Shown piece after piece: positions 34,537 to 46,164 of a stretch of DNA of 64,000 bases (its first letter is position 1; every line of letters starts with the position of its first letter). The stretch is taken from positions 205,978 through 269,977 of the forward strand of contig JADFUC010000395.1 in the NCBI GenBank assembly GCA_019722365.1. Direction: 5' to 3'. Source of the stretch: Lithospermum erythrorhizon (lineage: Eukaryota; Streptophyta; Magnoliopsida; Boraginales; Boraginaceae). The notes beneath the pieces are model-generated. The model saw only the letters and a list, made by a program, of their open reading frames with translations. It searched no databases and was not told where the DNA came from. The translations under genes and the position numbers were made by a program.

Positions 34537-35850
34537 TGTTAGGCTATATGACAACCTAAGAGGGGGTGAATTAGGTTATAATGGGTGCCACCCAATTTTC
34601 GGATTGATAAAATTATCGGGATTCGATTATCCCCAATTGACATAACTTGCTTATTATGTGTGTGATCACGTAGTATACAAAGTCCAATTAAATAGTCTAC
34701 GCAAATATGATTATGCAAGAGAGATTAACAATTGCTTATTTGATTTGATATGACAAATATTTTACTATTGAGTTTATAGATTGTTGTAACATGCTTACTC
34801 AGAGATTTGTGAATTCTTTATAAAATTACTCGATAGTTCTCAATCAAACTTATGAACAATTTACATAGCGTAAAGAATAAAAAATATGTAACAATAAAGT
34901 AGAAAGTTAAGGGGATGAGAAAATGCAAACTTGACATGGTATTTAGCAGTTACAGCGAACCTAATGCTCGACGGCTTTCGGCGCAAGGATTTGGAAATGT
35001 AACCTTCTATATATTATCCGGAGTAAACCCCTCGTGGCATACAAGGAAGAGACTCAATATACACAATACAGCTGCAACAGAGACACCTAGGCTTCGCCTC
35101 ACAGGCAACAACACTAGTTTAAAATCGGCTAATATAGGAACTGTATCGAGATTGTACATTTACTAGATGGGAATTCCCGATGCGTTTGATGGATATATCT
35201 AAAAAGCTATCGGGGCTTACTGACCCCTATGGAAGACCGATCAATTTAGATTCAAAATATGGCCATTATCGGGTCATGTATCGGGTGTAACAAAGGCCTC
35301 GAGACAAGACCCGAAATGCTCTACGGAAGTCATCCATAAGACTATCGGAGGATGCGTCGGGGATCGAAGCCCACTATCTGAGGCCGATAGTCTGATATAG
35401 AGGATGGTTTTGAACTTCTACTTATTCTAGTTTGAGCCCCTAAGTTTGACTTAATTCAAATTTGCGTATAAATGACACAAAGTCATTTTAGCGATTTCAA
35501 AGTAATTCAAATGCGGATCGATCAAAGAATAAGTTTATACAATGATTCTTTAAGCAAAATCATTTTAGTAATTTGAATAACCCAATCATTTGAAAACCAA
35601 CTCTCACAAAAACTATGACTTGAACAAGAGAATTTCCTTAGAAACGTCCTATGAACATGTAAGAACACATAGAAGATTTGGCGTTTGAGATGACCCAGAT
35701 CTTGTGCCTTTAAGTCGACTTGGCATACTATCTGTGATCCTTTGGTGAAATATCTTTCTAACATGACTACATAAAACACTTAATCACGCATGTTAGATAG
35801 TAAATCAATGTTTTAGTAATAATCAAAACCGATAGTACCCATAGTCGACA
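34537..35850 (-). repeat. 5' LTR of the copia element
   Basis: About 1314 bp. The plus-strand left end is TGTTAGGCTATATGACAACC, followed by taagagggggtgaattagg, a word found near LTR ends of several plant copia groups. The right end is ...GTCGACA at 35850, at the same point where the 3' LTR alignment stops. Confidence 0.75.
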
Positions 35851-35941
35851 ATGGGAGCGTCGTATTTGGAATTTTACTAGAACACTTAAAGTAAACAAAA
35901 GAATTTAGGAGGAAGAAAAAGCCAAGGTTTTTCTTCTCCAT
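35851..35941 (-). pseudogene. First exon of a secreted-protein gene, cut by the copia LTR
   Basis: On the minus strand an ATG at 35941 opens MEKKNLGFFFLLNSFVYFKC, a short basic n-region plus hydrophobic core like a signal peptide. The frame continues about ten residues and then meets the copia LTR at 35850. A TATATAAA box lies about 105 bp upstream, giving a leader of about 75 nt. Many small secreted plant proteins (lectins, defensins, receptor-like kinases) start in this way, so the family cannot be named. No continuation was found left of the element. It could also be chance. Confidence 0.35.
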
Positions 35942-36045
35942 TATAGTCGAACAAGGGAGGGTGGAAAAAGGAGAGAGAGTTTCAACTTTCGTCTTTCTCA
36001 AAGATGAATAATGAATGAGCTATTTTTCTCATCAACTTAAACCTC

Positions 36046-36053
36046 TTTATATA
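36046..36053 (-). promoter_or_regulatory. TATA box of the truncated gene
   Basis: TATATAAA on the minus strand, with a leader rich in CT (ctctctctcc) leading to the ATG at 35941. Confidence 0.5.
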
Positions 36054-36059
36054 GGCATC

Positions 36060-37030
36060 GGCGCAAAATGTGGCGTCTAGGTGATGTGATGAGAACTACA
36101 AATCTTCCATCCTCATCCCTAAAATTAAGGCAACAAAGAGATGTGGTGAAATTCTTCCACCTTTTAAAAGGAACATTCTAGAATCCCTATCCTTAACCCC
36201 TTTTTAGTCGACTATGGGCAATTTCTAACAATTGGAAATTTGTCCCGATATTTCATATAAGATTTACACTTTTAACCGGGGAAAGTTATAATTCGTTATA
36301 GTTTGTCGTATTTGTTGTGTGGCCTCTTGGGGCTCGGTGGCAAATAGTAATATATTAATTCATGTTAACCGAACTTTATATTAACATATAGATTATATGG
36401 CGGACCACAGTAAGCCATCGTAATCCACAATGTCGGTCCAGAGTTAATCACAATATGTCGATTGTCGAACAATCAAATATATATGAGCTATATTATTTAA
36501 ATATAATTAAATGTAAGTAAATTAGTTGTATACAATCAGTATTCAGCCGGGCGTATTATCGAATCAATATCTGGCATTCCAATAGCCGTCGTTTGATGGG
36601 CCCGCTCATAATCTTCCAAAACAAAGAAAAAGTCAACGTTTTACCAACATGAACAAATAACATAGTAACCTACCAAACTAAATCAAATCAAGCTCCTACT
36701 AGGTGGAGTCGATTATAGATCCTTGCAAACAATTCTGATTGGTCAATAAAAAGATTTTCATGTACTTATATTTGTTTTCATTTAAGTTTGGCAAATTTAT
36801 CATCAAATTAAAAAGGGCATAACAGATCATTGTGTTGATATGCGCTTGAAATGCATGTTTTCCTCTTCTATATGTAAAATAGGAATAAATCAATCAATCA
36901 AATTATAATAGGCTTCATGAAATACTTCTCAGAGTTAAACTTTTATTTTATCCATATTTCGAGAAAAAGTATATCTTATTTTTATTCCCATTGCCAAAGG
37001 AATGAATACTATGATGTGCATTTCCAACAG
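36060..37030. other. Intergenic DNA, no gene seen
   Basis: This is mixed AT-rich sequence. A phrase gtcgactatgggcaattt (about 36208) resembles the copia LTR end word and may be coincidence. Confidence 0.4.
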
Positions 37031-37031
37031 G

Positions 37032-37618
37032 TAGGGATAGCGTTGTTCGCGAGCCAGGTCACCTGGAACTCGGATCGGAATTCGGACGGGTAACTTGGTT
37101 TGATATTCGGTTTGAGCTAGAATCGATTTCGATTTCGAAACTCATAATCAAACCGGGTAAACACTTCTGTTAAAATAAAATATTATTATCTTTAACCATT
37201 ATAAAATTCAATTCTCATTAAGCTCAAATTGAAATAAAATTATACAATTACAATAATTCGAGCATTTACAACTCAAACATTGCAGTCAATAGAACATAAA
37301 ATCCAACACAAAATTAAAGATAAACTATTCCCTCCATTCCATTTTCTATGACCTATTTGGTTTTGCACAAATTTTAAGAAAATTTCAAACACATTTCACA
37401 AATAAAGTTTTTCCTCAATTTTTTCTTCCTAAATTTGGGAAAAAGAGACCTAATTATGGGATTTCCTAAAAAGGAAAAACTCTCTTACATTATGGAATGG
37501 AGGGAGTATATATTTTTGAGTAGTTTCGGACAAGTTTCGAGTCGATTCGGTCCAGTTTTGCGTCAATTCGAGTCGTTTCGATTCGGTCTAGGACTGACTC
37601 AGCTCGATAACAGCCCTA
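37032..37618. mobile_element. Possible hAT-type MITE, hosting a Stowaway
   Basis: The left end TAGGGATAGCGTTGTTCGCG and the inverted right end TAGGGCTGTTATCGAGCTGA align with small gaps, and both subterminal regions are rich in attcgg / gattcggt words, as in many hAT-derived MITEs. The expected 8-bp target duplication is not evident. A Stowaway element sits inside. Confidence 0.45.
37328..37506. mobile_element. Stowaway MITE (Tc1/mariner type)
   Basis: The termini TTCCCTCCATTCCAT and (inverted) CTCCCTCCATTCCAT are flanked by TA on both sides (37326-37327, 37507-37508). The length of 179 bp, the AT-rich centre and TA duplication are diagnostic of Stowaway elements. Confidence 0.9.
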
Positions 37619-37619
37619 G

Positions 37620-38940
37620 GTAGGAATATGACATCTATAGGCTAACTATCATCTTGAAACTTTTTTGGCAGTTTATAAGATTTTCGTGATTTTCTCGATT
37701 ATATGAATACATCTTCAATCACCCTTATGTTGAATTATCCCTTCTATTAATATAGTGAAAGTCTAACATTAGTTAATTATGTGTTATATTCATAATGAGG
37801 CTTCATTTGGAATTCAATGGATAATTATTGAAGAATCACTTAACTAAAGTTTTGTGAATCAGATTATGTAACACATGCATGTTTGAACGAAGTAAATATT
37901 TACTTATTGGTTCTCGGATTAATATTAGAGGATATGACGAAGTGCTACATCCTTTCCATAATTGAGGATATAATTATGTTGGGTCACAATATATCATTTA
38001 GTATTATTATTTGGCTGCCAGAAGATTCGCTGTCTGATGATGTCGGTTTTAAATGTTTGATGTTCAAATGAAAATGAAACTTACCCAAGCTAATTCGGAC
38101 ATGATAAGGAAGAAGCTAATATTCTAATTATAATTAGGACTTTGTTTAAGATAAAGTTCTATCGGCAATCCAAATTCTATCTTTATCATAAGACTCCTAT
38201 ATAAACATGTGATCATAAAGTTGTCACCTGAAGAATAATACTCATACATCCGAATTTGTATGTGATATTCACCAAATAAAAATTTTAAAATTGGTTTCAC
38301 TTTAGTTCAAATTTGAGGGAAAAAAAATTGATGCACACATTGAAGAGTTTAAATTTATAATAGATGAGAACAATTGCAAACATGGATTTATACAAATGTT
38401 CTTCATTCTATTTATCCTATTCTACTTAATAAGTTCATGTTCCTCAGCTTGGCTCTTACCATTTCCCGCGTCAAATTACACTCGTTGTAATTGACTCTAT
38501 AGTTGAACTTTTGTTCAAAATGTTGACAACAATCGTACAACTACTGAGCTTTATATATAGCTTAATACATGAAACCTACAAAAACAACAATAGAGAAAGA
38601 ACATACGACTCTCTTCTTTGGTTAAGATAGACATAAATAACGTAGGTTCCTTAACAAAATATTTCAAACATGAAAAGTTGATCACCTGATTTATTCCATA
38701 GTACATGCGCTACAGTCTTTTCTTAAATATGAAACTCTGTGTACTCTTTGAGCAACAATCGATCACCAATCTTTCCTTAAACAACAATACATGGCAATGG
38801 CAGCTCCTAGAAATATGCACCACGAAACCCTAACCATTTTTCAAAGGCCTGGCATTGGCCCAACATCTGGTCAGATAGCGGAATATTTTTGGCTGGCTAT
38901 GAGGAGTAACACTAACAATCACCTTTTTCGGGTTTTGAAC
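37620..38940. other. AT-rich intergenic DNA, no gene seen
   Basis: No coding frame with support. It leads into the 3' flank of the four-exon gene. Confidence 0.5.
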
Positions 38941-38960
38941 TAGCATGTTACAGATAATAA

Positions 38961-39075
38961 CAGGCGAAAGATTCCCTTCGTCTTTTATCCGGGTTTGGGA
39001 CTTGAAATGTTACACAAAGTAACACAAACGGAGTTAAAAACAGGCGAAAGATTCCCTTCGTCTTTTATCCGGGTT
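38961..39075. repeat. 80-bp direct duplication in the 3' flank of the four-exon gene
   Basis: A 35-bp core beginning caggcgaaagattcccttcg occurs at 38961 and 39041 with near-identical sequence. It lies within about 170 bp of the stop codon and so may be in the 3' UTR. Confidence 0.9.
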
Positions 39076-39128
39076 GGAGATCCCCATTTTTTCCGTTTGA
39101 TTAGTAATGTAGATGGAGATTAATGGGA

Positions 39129-42044
39129 TTACCCGAGCCACTGCTGGCAGCTACGTCCCCCACTGGCCCCGACAGCACGTCTGATACTAATCTTCTCAGT
39201 TGCATATTTCTGTTGGAGATCCTCAAAAGCATTGACATCGAGTTTCCCTGATACAGATTTGCCTTGCTTTCTACGAGTTTGCTGTTCCCTCACAGACACC
39301 CAAAGCTTTGTGAGAGCGTCTCTTTGCATAGTGGTGAATCTTGAGACATTATCATAGGCATGCTTAACTAAAATATCAATGGCTGTTTGACACCTGCATA
39401 AGAAAATATAAAATGACATAATACATTTAATTAGCCAAAAGGAAGCTCTGGAAAATAAAGGGAATACACTAGAATCATTACCATGGAATTTTGTAGCGAT
39501 TTGCAGCTATCTCTAATGAGGAGATTAATGCTTGTCTCTGTGATTTCAGAAACCTTTTTGTCTCATCCTGGACTTCCTTCCTTTTTACCCCCACATCTCT
39601 TTTCCCTTTGTCATCCTTCTTCGACGTGCTTTCGAGTAAAACATCAAGGCCAAATGGATCAGTCTCTCGCTGCTTACTTTCTTCACTAGAAGGTTTCTCC
39701 TCCATTCCTCCACCAGCACTTACCAACTCCATTTGCTCTTTGAAGTCTGCAGCCTCTTCAATATCATCCTCCTCAGTAGCGACAGGAAGGCTTACTACCG
39801 CTTCTTTTATTTTCCCAGTTGCTTTTGAAAACTAAGAATGTCAAAAGAAACATGGTCAAATTATTAGAATTTCATTGAAAGTTTCATGCTGAATTTTCTT
39901 ATTTCGTTTTCTTTCACTGTATTTTTTTTAGGATAACCAGTTTGGATCTGGGGCTCCCTGTAGAATAGAAAAAAAATAACTTTGGTAATAGGAAAATAAA
40001 AAATCTTTGATCTCAAAAAATTGAAGTGAACTAATATAATTTCATTTTACAAGTTGCATTTGAAGATCATTTAGTCGACTTGTTTGTTTTACGGTATTTT
40101 ATTTTTAATATAAAACTAATTTGAATGTCTGGCTTAATGAAGAATAAGATCAATAAGAATTCCACTATCAGAAAAAATCTACGACATGGCCATTATTATG
40201 AGATTAATAAGACAGCAGATATTACATAATAAAGCAATCAGCTAAACTGAATATTAGTTGTTCATGAATGCTCAATTGTTCAATATAAAACTACGGCACA
40301 TATTGTTATTATATGTCCAAGGAAAAATCAAATATAAGATTGGAGGGTGTGATGGGAAAAGATTAAAAAAAACTTCCAACCTGGAAACAGGAAAAATTTC
40401 TACTGGTTCAGATGATTGTCAGTGTCCATTGACTGAAATGAACTAGAGGCAAGGTTTATAAGTTATACAAGATACAAAGGTTTACAGCATTGATTGGATT
40501 TATCAGCAAAAGTATTAAGTATTCACTCATAAGTCATAACCTTGTGTCTCCAAGTTAGCTAGTATGATCTCAAACTTAAGTATTAAATATGAGTAAAAGA
40601 GACTCCATTCATAAACATAAACAACTAATATTGAGCATTCATGAACAACTAATATTCAGTTTAGCTGCAAAGAAGTCTCTTAACTCAACTACCGCTTTGC
40701 TCCAAGCGAATGGAATAGAGTAAAATACCATACCACAAAACTATCATCGGTAAAGAGGTCATTCGTTACAACAGCTCTGAATGTCCAGGTGGTCAACAAA
40801 TTTTGTTGTTTTTTATTAAGGCACTACAAGAAAACATGTTCACAAATTAGCGACATCATAACTCAGAGTCAGAATATTTATTCACAATTTCCCACGGATG
40901 ACAGGGTAGATGTATTAGCTAACCTCAATTGCATCTTGGGCTGCTAAAAACAAAGCATGATAGTCAGCTCGAACTGAGATTTCATTGCAAATAGTTGGTG
41001 AAGACATTGCAGCTTCAAGAATTGCAAAGAAGTGGTCACTGGTAGAAGGTTTGACACTACCAGCCTGAATTAATTGTATTGCAAGCTTAGATGCCTTACT
41101 GAACTTTGAAGGATTCTTTATATGAGATGCTATCTTTTGCATGGCCTCAATCACTTGTGATTCCGAGGCATCGGTCGTTGTTTTAAACCTTATGCGTCTT
41201 TCAGGCACAATATCTGTAAGCCACATGAGAACCACTTAACTTTGGCAGTTCATACATGTGCATAATGATCTAAATTCAACATGTATGCTAATCGATTTGT
41301 GGTAAATCAAATCACTATTTGAATATCTGTAAAGCATGCCTCCTTGTTTTTCTTGTTCATACAAATACATAAGGAATCTAGCTTCAACCTTTATCCATAT
41401 ACCTATTTGATTATGCAATATGCATGAGGCTCGCCTCGGGAAACCTTAAGTAAATTTTTGTTTGTTTAAGCTTGAAAAATCAGTCATAAATCACAACACA
41501 GAACTACAAAAACTAATTACTCCCTCCATCCAAATTTAAATTGAAGGGTTTTTCCAACGATTACTCAACCTACTTTTAAATCAATAACCCAATCACCAAA
41601 CTTCAAGTTTAGGTCAAACGACTCTTACTTCTAAACACTAAATACCAAAAATTTATATGTGAAAAATTGGATCGATTACTTTGAGGGCAAGATTGTTTTT
41701 TGTAAATTGATTATATCTGGAATTTCGCAGAGCCCCATATGCAATCATACTAAATCATCTACAATTGAGATTAAGGGCAAAAGATTACATTTTTACCAAA
41801 AAAAAGCTTGATAACTCACAGTGTTAATATCAAACAGCTCCAACTACTTCATAATTGAAGAAAGAAATTGAATACCTTGAGGTTGTGAAGATGGGTTTGA
41901 GCGTTTAAGAGCACTTTTGAGGGCAGGAGGAGTTGACGATTCTGTAGTTGTGGTGGTTTTATTGGTATCATTAGTAGTTGAGGATTGAGATGGAGCTGGC
42001 AAATCACCAAAAAGATCTGACCCCATTTCCTCTTTCCCAATCAT
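39129..42044 (-). CDS. Four-exon gene, 357-aa hydrophilic protein of unknown function
   Basis: Exons on the minus strand: 41876-42044, 40924-41213, 39482-39831 and 39393-39129 (stop TAA). All junctions are GT-AG: CAAG|GTATTC, TTACAG|ATATT, GAG|GTTAGC, TTCTTAG|TTTT, CATG|GTAATG, ATGCAG|GTG. The phases agree exactly and give 1074 coding nt. The product starts MIGKEEMGSDLFGDLPAPS, then has a Thr/Ser-rich low-complexity stretch (residues 20-45), a mainly helical region (60-155), an acidic linker with EEDDIEEAADF (about 170-185), a Lys/Glu-rich segment with KKDDKGKRDVGVKRKE (about 225-245) and a helical C-terminus ending GGRSCQQWLG. There is no signal peptide or membrane segment; the basic clusters suggest a nuclear or cytosolic protein. 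I do not recognise the family. The first ATG at 42044 is used; MGSDLF at codon 7 is an alternative start. Confidence 0.85.
41519..41620. mobile_element. Possible MITE end in intron 1
   Basis: The phrase ttactccctccatccaaatt resembles a Stowaway terminus, with TA before it, but no inverted partner was found nearby. It may be a one-ended remnant within the 662-bp intron. Confidence 0.3.
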
Positions 42045-42078
42045 TCTTCCTCTTCAACAATCTCCTACTTCTACTACC

Positions 42079-42094
42079 GAGAGAGAGAGAGAGA
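42079..42094 (-). promoter_or_regulatory. CT-repeat in the 5' leader of the four-exon gene
   Basis: A (GA)n/(CT)n run lies 35-50 bp before the ATG at 42044. Such CT microsatellites are common in plant 5' UTRs and core promoters. No clear TATA box was found just above it. Confidence 0.5.
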
Positions 42095-42099
42095 CCTAC

Positions 42100-43390
42100 T
42101 TTGTGTTTGTTTTCTTTTTGGAGCTTTGGAAAAAATGGGGGTGGAAAATACGGTTTTGTACTGTCTTGAGCTGAGCTGTTATACAGCTCAATATTATTGG
42201 TTGGTTGTGAAATAATTTATTTTTCTTCACATTGCGGTAGTAATTAGGAAGTTTCATTAAAATGAAATTATCGTTATTAAAGGTTCTTATTACGGTGTGT
42301 GTGTATAGTGTTCTTGCTGGCGAGGGGCGATGCAATTTGGTATCTGTATTTCAAATGATCTTTGGGTTTGGAAATGAAATATTTATTTTGCACTCAAATT
42401 TGGGTTTTGAAATGAAATGAAACATTTTTTGTCATCACTTGTTGTAAGTATAGTAGTTAGGAAGTTTTTATTAAGAGCCCAAATGTCATTTAATTAAAAT
42501 GCCCATTTGAGTGTGACTAGCTGCGACCACGTTATAATATTGCATCTTTACATAAATTTTGATGTATACATTAACATAATAATAAGTTAAAACTAATAGT
42601 TGACATGTAAAATGAATAGATAGACTTTTGATATTAAGTAGCTTGCATTTCATTTAAACTTGATTAAAAGAAATACATAAAATCTAAATATTTTTTTCCT
42701 AATCTAATAACTTTTTTTTACCTACGGGGACATAGAAAGCATATATTGGGCTATTTCTTGATACGAAATTAGCGTCATGAATATAAGTTGCAGTCGCAAA
42801 GAATCTTGTTATCAAATAAATCGGATCTCTACATTAATTACGAGCACACCTTACAATTAAAGATTCATCGATAATAAAGATTTCTATTACAGGTGTGATA
42901 CAAAATAATAATGTATGTATAAAAAAATGAACATGATTAAACTTGCCTCGAATACATTCGCGTGTGTTACCGACAGATGGAACCATAGGCAGTTGTCCAT
43001 TTTGGCTTGATGTACTTAAAGCATAAGCACAGGATAAATTATTTCTTGCTTGATATCAGTGGTAACAAGGTATGGAGTAATACAGAAATGGCTATTTTAT
43101 TATTAATGATTGTCTTAAGGCTATAGAAATTTCATTGTGATATTATTTAGAAAAAGTTGATTTACCTCATTATCTTAGTCCAGCCATATGATAGTGAGGT
43201 CTTTTCTTTGATTATGATTATCGCTACTGTTGGCATTTCCCAACAAAATAAATTTCACTCATCTATTTATAAGTAATAATGAATAGTTTATATAACTATA
43301 GGTGGATAATTTAATGAATTTTGAGCTTTAACGTTTGTTTCTTATTTTTTCATTTTATTTTTTTCCCGTCATATTGGTATGGGTTGAGGA
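42100..43390. other. AT-rich upstream/intergenic DNA
   Basis: This contains the promoter side of the four-exon gene and AT-rich sequence without a supported ORF. A palindromic word gagctgttatacagctc lies at about 42173-42189. Confidence 0.4.
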
Positions 43391-43394
43391 CGGA

Positions 43395-43842
43395 CATATA
43401 ACGCCCATACAAAACTCGCGGAGTCGGTATGTTATTAGATTTGATGTTGGCCTCATGAAACCACCTTTAGTCTTTCCAGCACGTTTTGTCGCCATTTCGC
43501 GTCTTTCCTTTAAGCAAATTAGATGCGTCCATCCTAAATTACCCGAATTGGCCTTTGACTTACTGTTGGAGTTGCTATGAGATGAGTTTCGAAAGAAGAT
43601 GCATCTTGATGGTATGAGTAAATTACCCAATCGAATCATATCAAACATATCGCACAAACACATTTTTAATGATTAGGGTATTACCCATGCATCCCAACTT
43701 AAGTACTTTCAGCGTTCTGTTGAGCATGGCAATCGGTGGCACCGTCAGGTGGCTGAATTCTAAGTGGCTCACCGATTGAGGTGTCAGCGCTTTGTGCGCG
43801 CAGCATAGTTGCTTCGGACCGAGCTTTGCTCACGATACCGTT
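43395..43842. mobile_element. Fragment sharing the start of the neighbouring LTR
   Basis: Marks of the 43843 LTR start are repeated here about 450 bp earlier: ataacgcccatacaaaac versus taatgccctttacattcc, then gttattagatttgatg, aaccacc/aaccgcc and catttcgcgtctttc. This could be a second, truncated copy or a tandem duplication of the LTR start. Confidence 0.45.
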
Positions 43843-46164
43843 TGTAATGCCCTTTACATTCCTTTGGGTCGGTCGTTATTAGATTTGATGGGTAGCTTAC
43901 GCGAAACCGCCCCGCAATTCTTTCAGCGTTTGTCTTATTTCGCGTCTTCATTTCAAAACTTACGATGGGTTATTTCTCAAAAAACCTGATAATGTCGGCA
44001 AAGGTTACAAGCGAGGAAGTAAATCGTATCCTGAATACAGAAACAATTTCCGTGAGCTAAAAGTCGAGAAAATCCAAAGACAACAATCAAAAGCGGTTGG
44101 CAGCATAGCGAAATGTGAGATCACAAGCCACCCGAAGGCTCCCCCCAGCCACTTTCGGAATATAAACTCTCCAAAACGACCTCGACTCGGCGCCGCTATC
44201 GACTGGCACAAATGATGCCCGAAGGGAATAGGGTGTGAGCATGACTTAGAAAACTTAACATAGGGGTGGAACTTAAGCCACTCTGAAAGCAGAGGCAGTT
44301 AAAAGATATGTAATCAATATGAATAAATATGTATATACCAGCTAATAGGGCCATATCCTTAAAATTTCAAAGAAGGGCTCTTGCTAACATGTCGACATAT
44401 AATACAAGTCTCGATAAGGCGCGATCACCCGAATAAGATCGCGGGGCTTCAGCAGCGACTATAACCTAGTCGTGAGCCGTATCTCTACCGTATCTCCTGG
44501 TATACGACCTGTGCGCGTATGCTCCATTCAGGTCATGCCGAGGGAATGGGCCGTCATTATGCGCTTGTGCTTATACGTAGTATAAGGCCCAGCCAACGCC
44601 TGAGCAAAGTGATCCGCAGGATAATCAATACCGTTGTTATACCGAGTATAAGGTAAACGCTCTTATGCGAAGTATAAGAGCCAAACAGCGCTTATACCGT
44701 AGTATAAGGCGATAGCGTCATATCTGCCAAGGAAGGAGAGTCACTTAAACCACGATCATCCCAGTATGAGGGGTCATATCCTAACTTAATGCTGAAAGTC
44801 GCCTCGAATACCGCGCGTAACTCCAGCCCAGTACACTCCCAGTAGCTAAGCACTCATTCTCGAACAATATCCAAAGCCTGGCGGCTAAATCGTCACCATG
44901 ATCAAAGCGTCAATGGAACCGCCGGCGAATACGAGAACACGAGAAGTGCTGAAGCCAGGGAGCTGAAAATACAAGCGTGAAGTTGAGGTTCGAAGCTATT
45001 CTTTACCTCAGGCAATCTTAGGCGCCACGGAAATACAATCACGTAATCATATCATGGCTCGCGCGAATGAATCACACATAATCACGCAACAATGACATGT
45101 TTCACACAATTTAAAGTAAATGCGTAAGTTAGCACTGTGAGATATGTATTCTTTCTCTTCAGCTACCACAAAATCCTCATGAAATGACGAAATCACGGTA
45201 GCGCCCCTTTCCACGATCGGCCTTTAACCGCAACGCGGAAAGTGCAATCGAAACCTACTACTTGCTCATAGTTACAGAATGCGGTCTGACTCTAGGGTAG
45301 ACGATTCTTTAAAATGGTCTCTGGCTTGACGAATAAGAAAGCGAAATATCTGACCCGTCGGATGCTGACAATCGGCCACTCCTACAAAATTTCCCACCTT
45401 ATCAACTTTACAACATTTCAAATAAAGCACAGTAAATGCTTATTTAACCACCAGTCCAGCAAATAACAACTATGCTCCAAAATGCGAATTCTGACTCAAC
45501 TTACGAATCGCGCTTTCTCAGCCTGGCCCAATAGATTATAAATCCTGATTCTAACTTGCAACAACTTCTGATAAGGTGCAGTGCTTCTGGCGTTTAAAGT
45601 CTTATAAAGTCAACATCTAAAAGTCAACTAACCTAGGAAAAAGTTAATTGATCACAAACTCAAACAACATCTTAACTCATGAATTAACTACTTATATTCA
45701 TCATACTACCCTATGAAACTTAAATACAATTAAAATTCAATTTAGCGAAGTCAACTAAAGTCAACTGTAAAACCCAAGAAATATCCAAAAGATTTGAACT
45801 TGCCATAATTCAAAGAAGATGATGAAGATATTGACCAAAAATCTTGAGTTTGAAACAACAATCGAAGAGAAAATGGAAGAAAATTTCTTGTTTGTGTGTT
45901 GCCCAAGGAATTTAAATGACCGCCGAAAAGGAAGATGAGGGGATAGGTTGATGATGATGAAGAGGATAAGGATGAGAAGATATTTAAAATAGCTTGAGTC
46001 TGGTTGGTTCGGTGCATTTCTCCACTTTCCGTGCTTAAATCTGATAAACGGAGATTCCAAATGTAAATTCCCATAGCTCTTCTTCATTATAATCTTGGTC
46101 TCGGTACATCAATTTTTTGTTCGAAATTATTTATACTATCTTTTTTAGCGTAACGGGTTATTAT
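43843..46164 (-). mobile_element. Solo LTR of the gypsy family, diverged
   Basis: The left end TGTAATGCCC and right end ACGGGTTATTAtt correspond to the TGTAACGACC...GGTTATTACA ends of the intact element. The internal order of marks is kept: gcacaaatgatgcccg, gggtgtgagc...cttag, an array of cttatac-gtataagg units (44566-44715), aaagtcaacta, and the gaagatgatgaagat leader block near 45815. No primer site or gag lies next to it, so it is a solo LTR or a partial element. Length about 2.3 kb. Confidence 0.65.
44566..44715. repeat. Hairpin minisatellite in the solo LTR
   Basis: Four to five units, such as gcttatacgtagtataaggc and cgcttataccgtagtataag; the loop sequence differs from copies 1 and 2. 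Confidence 0.85.

Larger units (their letters stand above)
29390..35850 (-). mobile_element. Non-autonomous Ty1/copia element with gag remnant
   Basis: Minus orientation: 5' LTR at right (34537-35850), a degraded primer site next to it, a gag remnant, a long AT-rich spacer, a polypurine tract (aaaaagtggggagaac on minus, 29919-29934) and a truncated 3' LTR. The purine tract followed by TTGAC is typical for copia elements. No integrase, reverse transcriptase or RNase H motif was seen in the 3.5 kb where pol would be. Confidence 0.8.

Noticed and set aside
35813..36001. Longer version of the signal-peptide frame starting at 36001
   Set aside because: The codon at 36001 is TTG, not ATG. The first real ATG of the frame is at 35941.
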